The notes under the pieces are model-generated. The model did not search any database, had not been told where the DNA came from, and saw nothing but the letters and a program-made list of their open reading frames with translations. DNA of 64,000 bases from NCBI RefSeq assembly GCF_900091495.1, contig NZ_LT607413.1, positions 558,001 to 622,000 on the forward strand, given 5' to 3'. Within the stretch, counting starts at the first letter, position 1; each line of letters opens with the position of its first letter. Below are positions 9,000-17,003 of this stretch, piece by piece. The translations under genes and the position numbers were made by a program. This DNA comes from Micromonospora echinospora. Lineage in GTDB: Bacteria; Actinomycetota; Actinomycetes; Mycobacteriales; Micromonosporaceae.

Positions 9000-10121
9000 G
9001 TGAGCCGCGCCGACGACGGCACCCGGGCCCTGCACGAGGCGCTGCCCCCACCGCTGCGCGACGTGGTGGACGAGTTCGCCCGGCACCTGTCCCAGGTGCG
9101 CGACCGCTCGCCGCACACCGTGCGGGCATACGTCGCCGACCTGGTCTCGTTGCTCGACCACACCGTCCGGATGGGCGGTCGCGTCCCCGCCGACGTGGAC
9201 CTGACGGTGCTGCGCAGCTGGCTGGCGAAGCAGCGGACGATGGGGGCGGCCCGCAGCTCGTTGGCCCGCCGCGCCGCGTCCGCGCGGACGTTCAGCGCCT
9301 GGGCGCACCGGTCCGGGCTGCTGCCGACCGACGTGGCGGCCACGTTGGCCAGTCCCCGGGCCCGGCGGGAGCTGCCCACGGTGCTCCGGGTCGACCAGGC
9401 CGCCGCGCTGCTCGACGCGGCCCGGCACACCCGGAGCGGCCGGGAGCCGGCCGGCACCTCCCACGCCGCACCGGACGCGTCCGGGCCCGGGCGGGACCTG
9501 TCCGTGCCCGCGCCGGACGCATCCGCGCCGGAACGGTCACGTCCCACCGCCCGGGCGCCCGAGCCGGTGGAGACGGCAGCCGGAGCAGCCGGGCGGCGGC
9601 CCGACGAGGACGACGAGGCCGTGCTGCTGCGGGACCGGGCCCTGCTGGAACTCCTCTACGCCACCGGTGTGCGGATCAGCGAGGCGTGCGGGCTGGACAC
9701 CGGCGACGTCGACCACGGCCGGCGGCTGATCCGGGTCCTCGGCAAGGGAAACCGGGAACGGTCCGTGCCGTATGGGCTGCCGGCCCAACGCGCCGTCGAC
9801 GAGTGGCTGCGGCGGGGGCGGCCGGTCCTGGCCCGTCCGGGCTGCGGGGACGCCCTGCTGCTCGGCGCGCGTGGCGGCCGGCTGCACCCCACCACCGCCC
9901 GCCGGATCGTCTCCGGCCACGCCGACGCCGCCGGGCTGCCCCACACCAGCCCGCACGATCTGCGCCACTCGGCGGCCACACACCTGTTGGAGGGCGGCGC
10001 GGACCTGCGTGCGGTGCAGGAGATCCTGGGCCACTCCTCGTTGGCGAGCACGCAGATCTACACGCACGTGTCGGTGGAGCGCCTGCGGGCCGCCTACCGG
10101 CAGGCCCACCCCCGCGCCTGA
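9000..10121 (+). CDS. xerC: Tyrosine recombinase XerC
   Basis: Resolves chromosome dimers with XerD at dif. N-terminal SAM-like DNA-binding domain (EFARHLSQVRDRSPHTVRAY), C-terminal catalytic domain with Arg in ATGVRISEACGL, Lys in LGKGNRERSVPY, HDLRHSAATHL, LGHSSLAS and the nucleophile Tyr in TQIYTHV. The pentad is complete. At 373 residues it is about 70 longer than usual: an insert of roughly 60 residues (about 142-205), rich in Ala, Pro, Ser, Asp and Arg, separates the two domains. I chose the GTG at 9000 (MSRADDGTRAL); the frame is open further upstream but Arg/Pro-rich. Confidence 0.93.
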   Translation: MSRADDGTRALHEALPPPLRDVVDEFARHLSQVRDRSPHTVRAYVADLVSLLDHTVRMGGRVPADVDLTVLRSWLAKQRTMGAARSSLARRAASARTFSAWAHRSGLLPTDVAATLASPRARRELPTVLRVDQAAALLDAARHTRSGREPAGTSHAAPDASGPGRDLSVPAPDASAPERSRPTARAPEPVETAAGAAGRRPDEDDEAVLLRDRALLELLYATGVRISEACGLDTGDVDHGRRLIRVLGKGNRERSVPYGLPAQRAVDEWLRRGRPVLARPGCGDALLLGARGGRLHPTTARRIVSGHADAAGLPHTSPHDLRHSAATHLLEGGADLRAVQEILGHSSLASTQIYTHVSVERLRAAYRQAHPRA

Positions 10122-10205
10122 CCGCCGGCCGGACGCCGGCCACGGGCGGGGCGGCCCGGCAAGGCAGCGAGGCGACGGCGGGGGCGACGCGGCGGCGGCG
10201 GCACA

Positions 10206-10244
10206 GCAGCGCGGCACGGCAGCGCGGCACGGCAGCGCGGCGAC
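10206..10244. repeat. 13-bp tandem repeat, three units
   Basis: The unit GCAGCGCGGCACG is repeated at 10206-10218 and 10219-10231, with a degenerate third copy to 10244. It lies in the 213-bp spacer between xerC and the aminotransferase gene, in which I see no gene. Confidence 0.8.
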
Positions 10245-10334
10245 GGCACGGCGAGCAGCGACGGACCGCACCGACCGGCCTCGCCCCTACCACGAACCCC
10301 GAAACCCGGACCGGGGGCGGGCTACGATCACCGG

Positions 10335-11516
10335 GTGACCGTCCCGCAGCCTCCCGCCCCGCTGCCCGGTGCCCGGTTGCTGTTCTCCCTCGACCCGGCG
10401 GTCAGCCACCTCAACCACGGCGCGTTCGGTGCCGTCCCGCTCCCGGTGCAACGGGCCCAGCAACGGCTACGGGACGAGATGGAGGCGAATCCGCACCGCT
10501 TCTTCTCCCGGGGTCTGGTCGAGCGGGTCGCCCACGCCCGGCGGCACCTCGCCGGTTTCCTCGGCGCCGACCCGGAGGGCAGCACGCTGGTCGGCAACAC
10601 CACCACCGGGGTCGCCGTGGCGCTCCAGTCGCTCGGCCTGCGCCCCGGCGACGAGGTGCTGACGACCGACCACTGCTACGGGGCCGTCGTCCTCTCGGTG
10701 CACCGGGAGTGCGCGCGGACGGGCGCCTCGTCGCGGGTCCTCCCGGTGCCGCTCGGCGCCACCGCCGAGGAAGTCGTGGAGACCGTCCGCAACGGGCTGC
10801 GACCGGGGCGGACCCGGTTGCTCGTGGTCGACCAGATCAGCTCGGCCACCGCCCGGCTGTTCCCCGCCGCGGCCATCGTCGGTGTCGCCCGTGAGCAGGG
10901 GGTGCCGGTGCTGGTCGACGCCGCACACGTGCCCGGCATGCTGCCGGTCGGTGTGGAGAGCATCGGTGCCGACTTCTGGGTCGGCAACCTCCACAAGTGG
11001 GGCTACGCTCCGCGCGGCACCGCCCTGCTGGCGGTACGCCCGCCGTGGCGGGAACGGATCGAGCCCCTGACGGTCTCCTGGGAGCAGGAGAGCGGCTACC
11101 CGGCGCGGGTCGAGTGGCAGGCGACCCTGGACTACACCGGGTGGCTCGCCGCCCCGGCGGGGCTCTACACGCTGCGCGGCCTCGGCGTGGAGCGGGTGCG
11201 CGAGCACAACGCCGCCCTGGCGGCGTACGGCCAGCGGGTGGTCGGGGACGCCCTCGGCGTGGCGCCCACCCACCTGCCGGATCCCGGCGGACCCGGGGTG
11301 GCGATGCGACTCGTCCCGCTGCCGCCCGGGACGGCCGCCACCTTCGAGGGGGCGAAGGCGCTGCGGGACCGGATCGCCGACCGGCTCGCCACCGAGGTCT
11401 CCGTGGCGGCGTGGGGCGGTCGCGGCTGGCTGCGCCTCTGCGGGCAGGTCTACAACAGCGCCGAGGAGTACGAGCGTCTCGCGGTGCGCCTGCCACCCCT
11501 GCTCGCCCAGCGCTGA
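10335..11516 (+). CDS. Class V aminotransferase (isopenicillin-N-epimerase-like)
   Basis: PLP-dependent fold-type I enzyme of 393 residues. N-terminal AVSHLNHGAFGAVPLPV matches the isopenicillin N epimerase/cysteine desulfurase branch. The phosphate-binding turn is NTTTGVAVAL, PLP contacts are in LVVDQISSATARLF and VDAAHVPGM, and the Schiff-base Lys lies in WVGNLHKWGYAPRG. The substrate cannot be read from sequence; relatives include epimerases, desulfurases and ergothioneine lyases. The GTG at 10335 is the only sensible start. The last part of the gene is antisense to the overrunning M23 ORF. Confidence 0.88.
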   Translation: MTVPQPPAPLPGARLLFSLDPAVSHLNHGAFGAVPLPVQRAQQRLRDEMEANPHRFFSRGLVERVAHARRHLAGFLGADPEGSTLVGNTTTGVAVALQSLGLRPGDEVLTTDHCYGAVVLSVHRECARTGASSRVLPVPLGATAEEVVETVRNGLRPGRTRLLVVDQISSATARLFPAAAIVGVAREQGVPVLVDAAHVPGMLPVGVESIGADFWVGNLHKWGYAPRGTALLAVRPPWRERIEPLTVSWEQESGYPARVEWQATLDYTGWLAAPAGLYTLRGLGVERVREHNAALAAYGQRVVGDALGVAPTHLPDPGGPGVAMRLVPLPPGTAATFEGAKALRDRIADRLATEVSVAAWGGRGWLRLCGQVYNSAEEYERLAVRLPPLLAQR

Positions 11517-12144
11517 CCCCGTCCGATTCGCCGGGCGACCCGTCGGCCACACCGACGAGGGGCAGCAGCCGCACCGGGACCGGCCCGAGCAGGGCGAGCG
11601 GGTCGAGGTACTCCTCGCCCCGGCGCAGGCCCCAGTGCAGGCAGGCCGGTGCCGGGCAGCCGGCGTGCCCCGGCGACAGCTGCCCCAACGGTGTGCCGGC
11701 GGCGACCCGGGTACCGACCCGCGCCGACGGTCGCACCGGCTCGTAGGTGGTGCGCAGTCCCTCAGTGTGTCCCACGGTGACCACCGGTCGACCGGCGACC
11801 ATGCCCGCGAAGAGCACCACCCCGGCGCCCGCCGCACGGACCCGGGCGTCGGCCGGGGCGGCCAGGTCGACGCCCCGGTGACCGGGCAGCCACGGCCGGG
11901 GCGGTGGGGCGAAGTCGCGGACCGGAGGGGACGGAGCGTCCAGCGGCCACCGGAAGACCGGCCCGGCGGCTGGTCGTGCCGGGTCGGGCACCGGCAGCGG
12001 TATGGGTTGCACGGGAGCCGACGACCGGACGACCGGATGGGCCGCCGGTCCGTACCCCGGGAGAACGGTCAACGCCAACGCCGCCATCGGGGCCACCAGC
12101 GTGACCCGGTTCGGCACCGGTCGCCGTCGCGTCATGGCTGTCAC
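10837..12144 (-). CDS. M23 peptidase-like protein with read-through C-terminal extension
   Basis: The genuine part (residues 1 to about 210) has an N-terminal signal-like hydrophobic segment (VTLVAPMAALALTVLPG), a Pro-rich linker, and an M23/LysM-type peptidase domain with HRGVDLAAP (metal ligands His, Asp), VVTVGHTEGLRTTYEP and ACLHWGLRRG. The usual HxH has Cys for the first His, so catalysis may be altered. Domain homology ends near LLPLVGVADG (about base 11530), but no stop follows: the frame continues about 225 more codons, antisense to the aminotransferase, with Arg/Pro-rich composition typical of non-coding antisense. The annotated end is therefore the ORF end, not a confident protein end. 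The start may be GTG 12144 or ATG 12135. Confidence 0.6.
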   Translation of the reverse strand: MTAMTRRRPVPNRVTLVAPMAALALTVLPGYGPAAHPVVRSSAPVQPIPLPVPDPARPAAGPVFRWPLDAPSPPVRDFAPPPRPWLPGHRGVDLAAPADARVRAAGAGVVLFAGMVAGRPVVTVGHTEGLRTTYEPVRPSARVGTRVAAGTPLGQLSPGHAGCPAPACLHWGLRRGEEYLDPLALLGPVPVRLLPLVGVADGSPGESDGVSAGRAGVAGAPRDARTPRRCCRPARRGAASRDRPTPPRRPRWRAGRRSGPAAPSPPRRWRPSRAAAGRVASPPRVRRDPAGGWAPRRGRPRPPAGRTPPGRRCARAPAPRRGRAACRAPPGRRATRCSPGSPATRPAPGSRSPAPRRPSGARSVPATAGVPPAGRCRAERSPTCGGCRPRSRHRCSPHRPAACRARVRRRPAPAPPAHGRHRRWPRRGTAGRWPS

Positions 12145-12299
12145 GCCCGCAGCGTGCCCGACGCGGCTGGCCGACGCCACCGGCGAGGTGGTCACCTGTG
12201 GATGGCGCGACGCCCTGTGGACGAACACCCACGCCTGCCGACGATCTGCTATGGCCGACCGTCCGGGCACCACCGGTCCCGGCTCTCTAGGCTGGCCGG

Positions 12300-12929
12300 G
12301 TGGACAGCGACTGGTACGCCTGGCACGCCGACTACGACGATCCGGACTCCCCGCTCTCGCACCGGCTCGCCGAGGTACGACGGCTGATCGGCGCGGCGCT
12401 CGACCAGGCGCCCACCGGACCGCTGCGGGCGGTCAGCCTCTGCGCCGGGCAGGGCCGGGACCTGATCCCCGTACTGGCGGAGCATCCGCGCGGCGTCGAC
12501 GTCACGGCTCGGCTGGTCGAGCTGGACCCGCGCAACGCCGACCTGGCCGCCGAGGCCGTCCGGGCCGCCGGGCTCACCCGGGTCGAGGTGGTACGCGACG
12601 ACGCTGCGCGCACCGACGTCTGGGCGGATCTCGTGCCCGCCGACATCGTGCTCGTCTGCGGTCTCTTCGGCAACATGACCGACGCCGACGTCCGAGCGGT
12701 GGTCCGGCACTGCCGGCAGCTCTGCGCGACCGGCGGCACCGTCGTCTGGACCCGGCACCGGGGCGCGCCGGACCTGGTGCCGACGATCTGCGACTGGTTC
12801 GCCGAGGAGGACTTCACGCTGCTCTCCCTCACCGGGCCGGCGATGTCCAGCGCGGTGGGAGCGCACCGCCTCACCGGTCGGCCCCACCCGTTGCCGTCCG
12901 GGGTGACCATGTTCGAGTTCGTCCGGTGA
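12300..12929 (+). CDS. Class I SAM-dependent methyltransferase-like protein
   Basis: 209 residues with a Rossmann-type motif I variant RAVSLCAGQGRDLIPVL (residues about 41-57), acidic motif II ARLVELDPRN, and DIVLVCGLFGNMTDADV at the motif IV position. The substrate is unknown. The C-terminus (LPSGVTMFEFVR) is complete. The GTG at 12300 precedes MDSDWYAWHADYD, a pattern seen in actinobacterial members. It is divergent from the M23 gene; the 155-bp spacer holds TGTGGATGG and TGTGGACGA, weak DnaA-box-like 9-mers. Downstream 12930-13140 holds no gene I can support. Confidence 0.8.
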   Translation: MDSDWYAWHADYDDPDSPLSHRLAEVRRLIGAALDQAPTGPLRAVSLCAGQGRDLIPVLAEHPRGVDVTARLVELDPRNADLAAEAVRAAGLTRVEVVRDDAARTDVWADLVPADIVLVCGLFGNMTDADVRAVVRHCRQLCATGGTVVWTRHRGAPDLVPTICDWFAEEDFTLLSLTGPAMSSAVGAHRLTGRPHPLPSGVTMFEFVR

Positions 12930-13140
12930 CCTGACGGGCCGCGAGGGCCGCCGGCCGGCCGACCGCGCCGGGAGCGGTCACGGCGACCACTCGGCAGCGG
13001 TCACGGCGCGACCACTGTGGAACGGGCGGGACCGGGTCAGGGCACCGGCGGTGGCACGACCGGTCAGCGCTCACCGGACGGGCCGGTCGACGGCGGTGGT
13101 CGGGTGGTCGGGGATCAGCCTGCGGGTCGGGCGGGTGGCC

Positions 13141-13464
13141 TCAGCCGCCGAAGCCGGAGTCGGCGGGGAGGGAGATGTCCGGCTTCTCCAGCTCCTCGAC
13201 GTTGACGTCCTTGAACGTCATTACCCGGACATTCTTAACGAAACGGGCAGGACGGTACATGTCCCACACCCAGGCGTCGTGCATCTCGACCTCGAAGTAG
13301 ACCTCGCCGTCCGAGTTCCGCACGTGCAGGTCGACCTGGTTGGCCAGGTAGAACCGGCGCTCGGTCTCCACCACGTAGGAGAACTGGCGGACAATGTCGC
13401 GGTACTCCCGGTAGAGCTGAAGCTCCATCTCGGTCTCGTACTTCTCGAGATCTTCCGCGCTCAT
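13141..13464 (-). CDS. DUF2469 domain protein
   Basis: 107 residues, MSAEDLEKYETEMELQLYREYRDI at the start, then FSYVVETERRFYLANQVD and MYRPARFVKNVRVMTFKDVNVEEL. This small conserved actinobacterial family has no known function and regularly follows rnhB. Its ATG overlaps the rnhB stop codon (ATGA), so the two are translationally coupled. Acidic N-terminal half, no membrane segment. Confidence 0.92.
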   Translation of the reverse strand: MSAEDLEKYETEMELQLYREYRDIVRQFSYVVETERRFYLANQVDLHVRNSDGEVYFEVEMHDAWVWDMYRPARFVKNVRVMTFKDVNVEELEKPDISLPADSGFGG

Positions 13465-14273
13465 CGCACTCCGCCCTCCATGACCACATCTTCCCCCACC
13501 GGCACCGGCGGTCGAGGCTGCTCGCCCAACGCCACGCCGACGGTACCCCCTGACCGCCCTGAACGCTCCATCGGCTCGTGGCCGCCGACGGCGACCGGAC
13601 GCCGGGAGCGGGGCGGACGCCCGTCCCGGCCCGACACCGCCGCCACGTTGACGTACGAGAACCGGTGCTCCGCGCAGGGGCCGTGCTCCCGCAGCGCGGC
13701 GGTGTGCTCGGCGGTGATGTACCCCTTGTGGTCGGCGAACCCGTACCCCGGGTGTCGCGCGTCCAGCTCCACCATGATCCGGTCCCGGGTGACCTTGGCG
13801 AGCACGCTCGCCGCCGCGACGCACGCCGCGACCCGGTCACCCTTCCAGACCGCCAGCCCCGGCACGTCCAGACCGTCGACGGGGAAGCCGTCGGTCAGCA
13901 CGTACTCCGGCCGGGTGGTCAGCGAGGCGAGCGCCCTGCGCATCGCGGCCAGGTTGCACACGTGCAGGCCCCGGGCGTCGACCTCGTCGGCCGGGATCAC
14001 CACGACCGCGTACGCCAGGGCCCGGGCGACCACCTCCTCGTACACCCGCTCCCGGCTGGCCGGGGTGAGCAGTTTGGAGTCGGCCAGCCCGTCGATCTCG
14101 CCCCGCCGGCCCTCCGGCAGCACCGCCGCGGCGGCCACCAGCGGTCCGGCGCACGCGCCCCGGCCGGCCTCGTCCGCGCCCGCGACGTGCCGGAAGCCCC
14201 GGCGTTGCAGCGCCCGTTCCAGGGCGTAGAGGCCGCCGTCGCGGCGGACCACCGTACGTGGCGGCGTCAGCAC
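13461..14273 (-). CDS. rnhB: Ribonuclease HII
   Basis: Removes RNA from RNA:DNA hybrids and misincorporated ribonucleotides. The catalytic acidic residues appear in GADEAGRGACAGP (Asp, Glu) and LTDGFPVDG (Asp); AACVAAASVLAKVTRD and YGFADHKGYITAEH complete the family pattern. At 270 residues it carries an about 45-residue low-complexity C-terminal tail (RPPRSRRPVAVGGHE onward). GTG start at 14273 lies inside the end of the NUDIX gene (7-bp overlap), preceded by GAGGCGGG. Confidence 0.95.
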   Translation of the reverse strand: MLTPPRTVVRRDGGLYALERALQRRGFRHVAGADEAGRGACAGPLVAAAAVLPEGRRGEIDGLADSKLLTPASRERVYEEVVARALAYAVVVIPADEVDARGLHVCNLAAMRRALASLTTRPEYVLTDGFPVDGLDVPGLAVWKGDRVAACVAAASVLAKVTRDRIMVELDARHPGYGFADHKGYITAEHTAALREHGPCAEHRFSYVNVAAVSGRDGRPPRSRRPVAVGGHEPMERSGRSGGTVGVALGEQPRPPVPVGEDVVMEGGVR

Positions 14274-14734
14274 CCCGCCTCACCTCCCCGCACCCGGGTC
14301 AGCAGCGCCGGCAGGTCCACCGGGTAGTACCGCTCGGCGGTGGCCGCCAGTTCGTCCCGGGACCACCAGCGGTGCCCGGTGACGCTGGCCCGTTCGATGT
14401 CGTCGAAGCCCGTGGTGTCCACCTCCCAGGTGGGCACCCGGACCAGGAAGAACTCCTGCTCCTGGCGGTACCACACCCCGTCGAACGGGAACTCGACCGT
14501 CTCCCGCCACACCGGCTGGCCCAGCTCGGCGGGGGTCAGCCGGAGCCCGGTCTCCTCGGCCAGTTCCCGGGCCGCACCGGCGGCGGTCTCCTCACCGGCC
14601 GCCAGCCCGCCGCCCGGGGTGAACCAGTACCGGTGCTCGGGGCGCGCCGGGTCGACCCCGCGGAAGAGCAGGACCCGCCCGGCCGCGTCGAGCAGCAGGA
14701 CGCGCGCCGCGCGCCGGGGAGTGGGGGCAGTCAC
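14267..14734 (-). CDS. NUDIX hydrolase
   Basis: 155 residues with a complete Nudix box, GGLAAGEETAAGAARELAEE then TGL (G-x5-E-x7-REL-x-EE-x-G-L), so it should hydrolyse a nucleoside diphosphate derivative; the substrate is not predictable. Flanking motifs are YWFTPGG and EQEFFLVRVPTWE. I chose the GTG at 14734 (MTAPTPRRAARVLLLD), preceded by GGAGAG; an upstream GTG at 14776 would add 14 residues. It overlaps the rnhB start and so belongs to the rplS-lepB-rnhB gene run. Confidence 0.88.
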   Translation of the reverse strand: MTAPTPRRAARVLLLDAAGRVLLFRGVDPARPEHRYWFTPGGGLAAGEETAAGAARELAEETGLRLTPAELGQPVWRETVEFPFDGVWYRQEQEFFLVRVPTWEVDTTGFDDIERASVTGHRWWSRDELAATAERYYPVDLPALLTRVRGGEAGC

Positions 14735-14843
14735 CTCTCCAGCCTGCCAGACCGGCCAGCGACCGCCGCCGGCCACCCTGGACCCCGTGTGCCTGTTGGC
14801 CGCGACGCGGCAGGGCGGACGTCAGGGATTCGGGTTTCCGGCG

Positions 14844-15476
14844 TCAGGGATTCGGGATGCCGTCGAAGCTGCTCGGCACGGAGAGCCAGGTGGCCCGGCT
14901 CACCGGCCAGAAGACGGTGAAGGCCCGCCCCACCACGTCGTCGACGGGGATGGTGGCCTGGTCGATGTCCTGGAGCCGCTCCCAGTGCTCCAGCGAGTCG
15001 CCGGACGCCGACCGGTGGTCCCCCATCACCCAGAGTCGCCCCTTCGGGATGGTGACGTCGAACTCCTGATCCGCGGGCTTGTCCCGCCGGCCGTCGACGG
15101 AGTAGACGTACGGCTCGTCCAGCGACCTGCCGTTGATCATCAGTCGGTCCTGGTCGTCGCAGCAGACCACGCGGTCGCCGCCGACGCCGATGACCCGCTT
15201 GATGTAGTCCTCGCCGTCCGGGTTGCCGCTCCACTCGGTCGGCGCCTTGAAGACGATCACCTCGCCCCGTTCCGGGGAGCGGAAGTCGTAGACCAGCTTG
15301 TTGACCAGCACCCGGTCGTCGATCTGGAGAGTGTTCTCCATCGACGGCGAGGGGATGAAGAAGGTCTGCAACACGAAGGCGCGGACCAGCACCGCGACCA
15401 GGATCGCCACACCCAGGAGGACCGGCAGCTCCTTCCAGAAGGAACTGCGGGGCTTGTCGGTCTGCTCGTCTATCAC
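14844..15476 (-). CDS. lepB: Type I signal peptidase (second of a tandem pair)
   Basis: Membrane-anchored S26 peptidase that cleaves signal peptides. One N-terminal membrane segment (LPVLLGVAILVAVLVRAFV), then the Ser nucleophile in FFIPSPSMENTL, box C DDRVLVNKLVY, the Lys base in DYIKRVIGVGGD and box E WVMGDHRSASGDS. Length 210 residues. The GTG at 15476 overlaps the stop of the preceding lepB copy by 4 bp. The paralogue upstream is about 50% similar by eye; both keep the Ser/Lys dyad. Confidence 0.93.
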   Translation of the reverse strand: MIDEQTDKPRSSFWKELPVLLGVAILVAVLVRAFVLQTFFIPSPSMENTLQIDDRVLVNKLVYDFRSPERGEVIVFKAPTEWSGNPDGEDYIKRVIGVGGDRVVCCDDQDRLMINGRSLDEPYVYSVDGRRDKPADQEFDVTIPKGRLWVMGDHRSASGDSLEHWERLQDIDQATIPVDDVVGRAFTVFWPVSRATWLSVPSSFDGIPNP

Positions 15477-16360
15477 GAGTGGAGCCTACGTCGCCCGACG
15501 CGCATCGATCGACCGGAACGCGCGACAAGCCCGCCCACGCCGACCAACGGCGCGAACGGCAGCATCTGGCCGACCGGATCCGGTCCGGCCGGCACGGGCG
15601 CGGCCACCACGGCGTCAACCTCGGCGAACGTCTCCGGCACCGGCAGCGACGACCAGCGGGAGGAGGGCCAGACGACCAGGAACGCGCGGCCCACCACATT
15701 GTCGATCGGCACCGGTCCCTGGCAGCGGGCGTCCTGCGAGACCAGCCGGTGGTCGCCCAGTACGAAGATCTGCCCGGGTGGGACGACCACCTCGTCGAAC
15801 CGGCGGGACCGGCACTCCCGGGGGTTGGGGGGCAGGTCCAGCGGCGAGTCGCGCAACACGTACGGCTCGTCGAGCGCGACGCCGTTCACGGTCACCCGGC
15901 CCTGCGCGTCGCAGCAGGCGACCCGGTCGCCGGGGATCCCGATCACCCGCTTGATGAAGTCCTTCTCGCCGGGGCGACTCACCCCGACCAGGTCGCCGAG
16001 GGTCTGCCCGAGCTTGCCCAGGAACCCCGGCTCCGGCACCCCGTCCACCTGCGGCGCCCACCGGTCGGTGCCCCGGAACACCACCACCTCACCCCGGGCC
16101 GGGTCGCGGACGTCGTAGACGACCTTGTTGACCAGCACCCGGTCCCCGACCAGCAGGGTGTCCTCCATCGAGCCGGACGGGATGAAGAACGCCTGGAGCA
16201 GGAACGTCCGGATCAGCACGGCGAGGCAGAAGGCGACGACCAGCAGCAGCGGCAGTTCCTGCCAGAGCGGCATCTGCCGGCGGGGCCGCCGGGGCCGGCG
16301 CCGCCACGGGTCGACCGCGCCGTCCTCGTCCACCGACTGCACCACGCCCACTCCCCGCAT
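15473..16360 (-). CDS. lepB: Type I signal peptidase (first of a tandem pair)
   Basis: Same family as its downstream neighbour: membrane segment LPLLLVVAFCLAVLIRTFL, Ser in FIPSGSMEDTLLVGD, Lys in DFIKRVIGIPGD, and FVLGDHRLVSQDARC. At 295 residues it has a Trp/Arg-rich cytoplasmic N-terminus, and after the catalytic domain a weakly hydrophobic C-terminal stretch (VDAVVAAPVPAGPDPVGQML...LVGVGGLVARSG) that may be a second membrane segment. Start taken as ATG 16360; a GTG a few codons further in has a better purine stretch, so the N-terminus is uncertain. Confidence 0.92.
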   Translation of the reverse strand: MRGVGVVQSVDEDGAVDPWRRRPRRPRRQMPLWQELPLLLVVAFCLAVLIRTFLLQAFFIPSGSMEDTLLVGDRVLVNKVVYDVRDPARGEVVVFRGTDRWAPQVDGVPEPGFLGKLGQTLGDLVGVSRPGEKDFIKRVIGIPGDRVACCDAQGRVTVNGVALDEPYVLRDSPLDLPPNPRECRSRRFDEVVVPPGQIFVLGDHRLVSQDARCQGPVPIDNVVGRAFLVVWPSSRWSSLPVPETFAEVDAVVAAPVPAGPDPVGQMLPFAPLVGVGGLVARSGRSMRVGRRRLHS

Positions 16361-16503
16361 CAGCCCAAACGACTACCGCCCGCCGAGCCTCGTCGAGGCT
16401 CCACGGGCGGTGGACGATCCGTCGGCACTGCTGCGCCCGCCCGACCAGAGTAGTGTGCCCGGGTCGGGGGGCCTCCGGCGTGCCGGCCGGTGTGGCGGCG
16501 AGA

Positions 16504-16860
16504 TCAGCTGGGCTGCTTCTCGCGCTTCTCCTTGATCTTGGCCTTCTTGCCCCGCAGCTCGCGCAGGTAGTAGAGCTTGGCCCGGCGGACGTCACCACGG
16601 GTCACGACCTCGATGCGGTCGATCGCCGGGCTGTTGACCGGGTAGGTCCGCTCGACGCCGACGCCGAAGCTGATCTTCCGGACGGAGAAGGTCTCCCGCA
16701 GGCCGTCACCCTGGCGGCGGATGACCACGCCCTGGAAGATCTGGACACGGGACCGGTTACCCTCGACGACCCGCGCGTGCACCTTGACGGTGTCACCGGC
16801 GCGGAAGTCGGGGAGGTCGGTCCGCTTCGACTGGGCGTCAAGGGCGTCCAGGATGTTCAT
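16504..16860 (-). CDS. rplS: 50S ribosomal protein L19
   Basis: 118 residues beginning [19 protein letters not shown], with [30 protein letters not shown] and [18 protein letters not shown], and the basic C-terminus [19 protein letters not shown]: all typical of L19, which sits at the 30S-50S interface. The ATG at 16860 is preceded by ACGAGGTTGCAGCG. The 143-bp gap from trmD is long for this operon and probably contains leader sequence or a promoter. Confidence 0.97.
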   Translation of the reverse strand: MNILDALDAQSKRTDLPDFRAGDTVKVHARVVEGNRSRVQIFQGVVIRRQGDGLRETFSVRKISFGVGVERTYPVNSPAIDRIEVVTRGDVRRAKLYYLRELRGKKAKIKEKREKQPS

Positions 16861-17003
16861 CGCTGCAACCTCGTAAGGCTCACGGCGCGCCGGTGGTCGG
16901 CACGCGAACGGGTGATTCTGATCCTCGGGTGGTGGCCGGTGGAGACGACCCCGGTCGGGGATCCTCGTAGCCGCCCACGGTGTGAGCGAATACGGCAACC
17001 CCT

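Noticed and set aside
8821..9003. 60-residue plus-strand frame before xerC
   Set aside because: No start signal, Arg/Pro/His-rich composition and the GACCGGCCCCACC repeats run through it.
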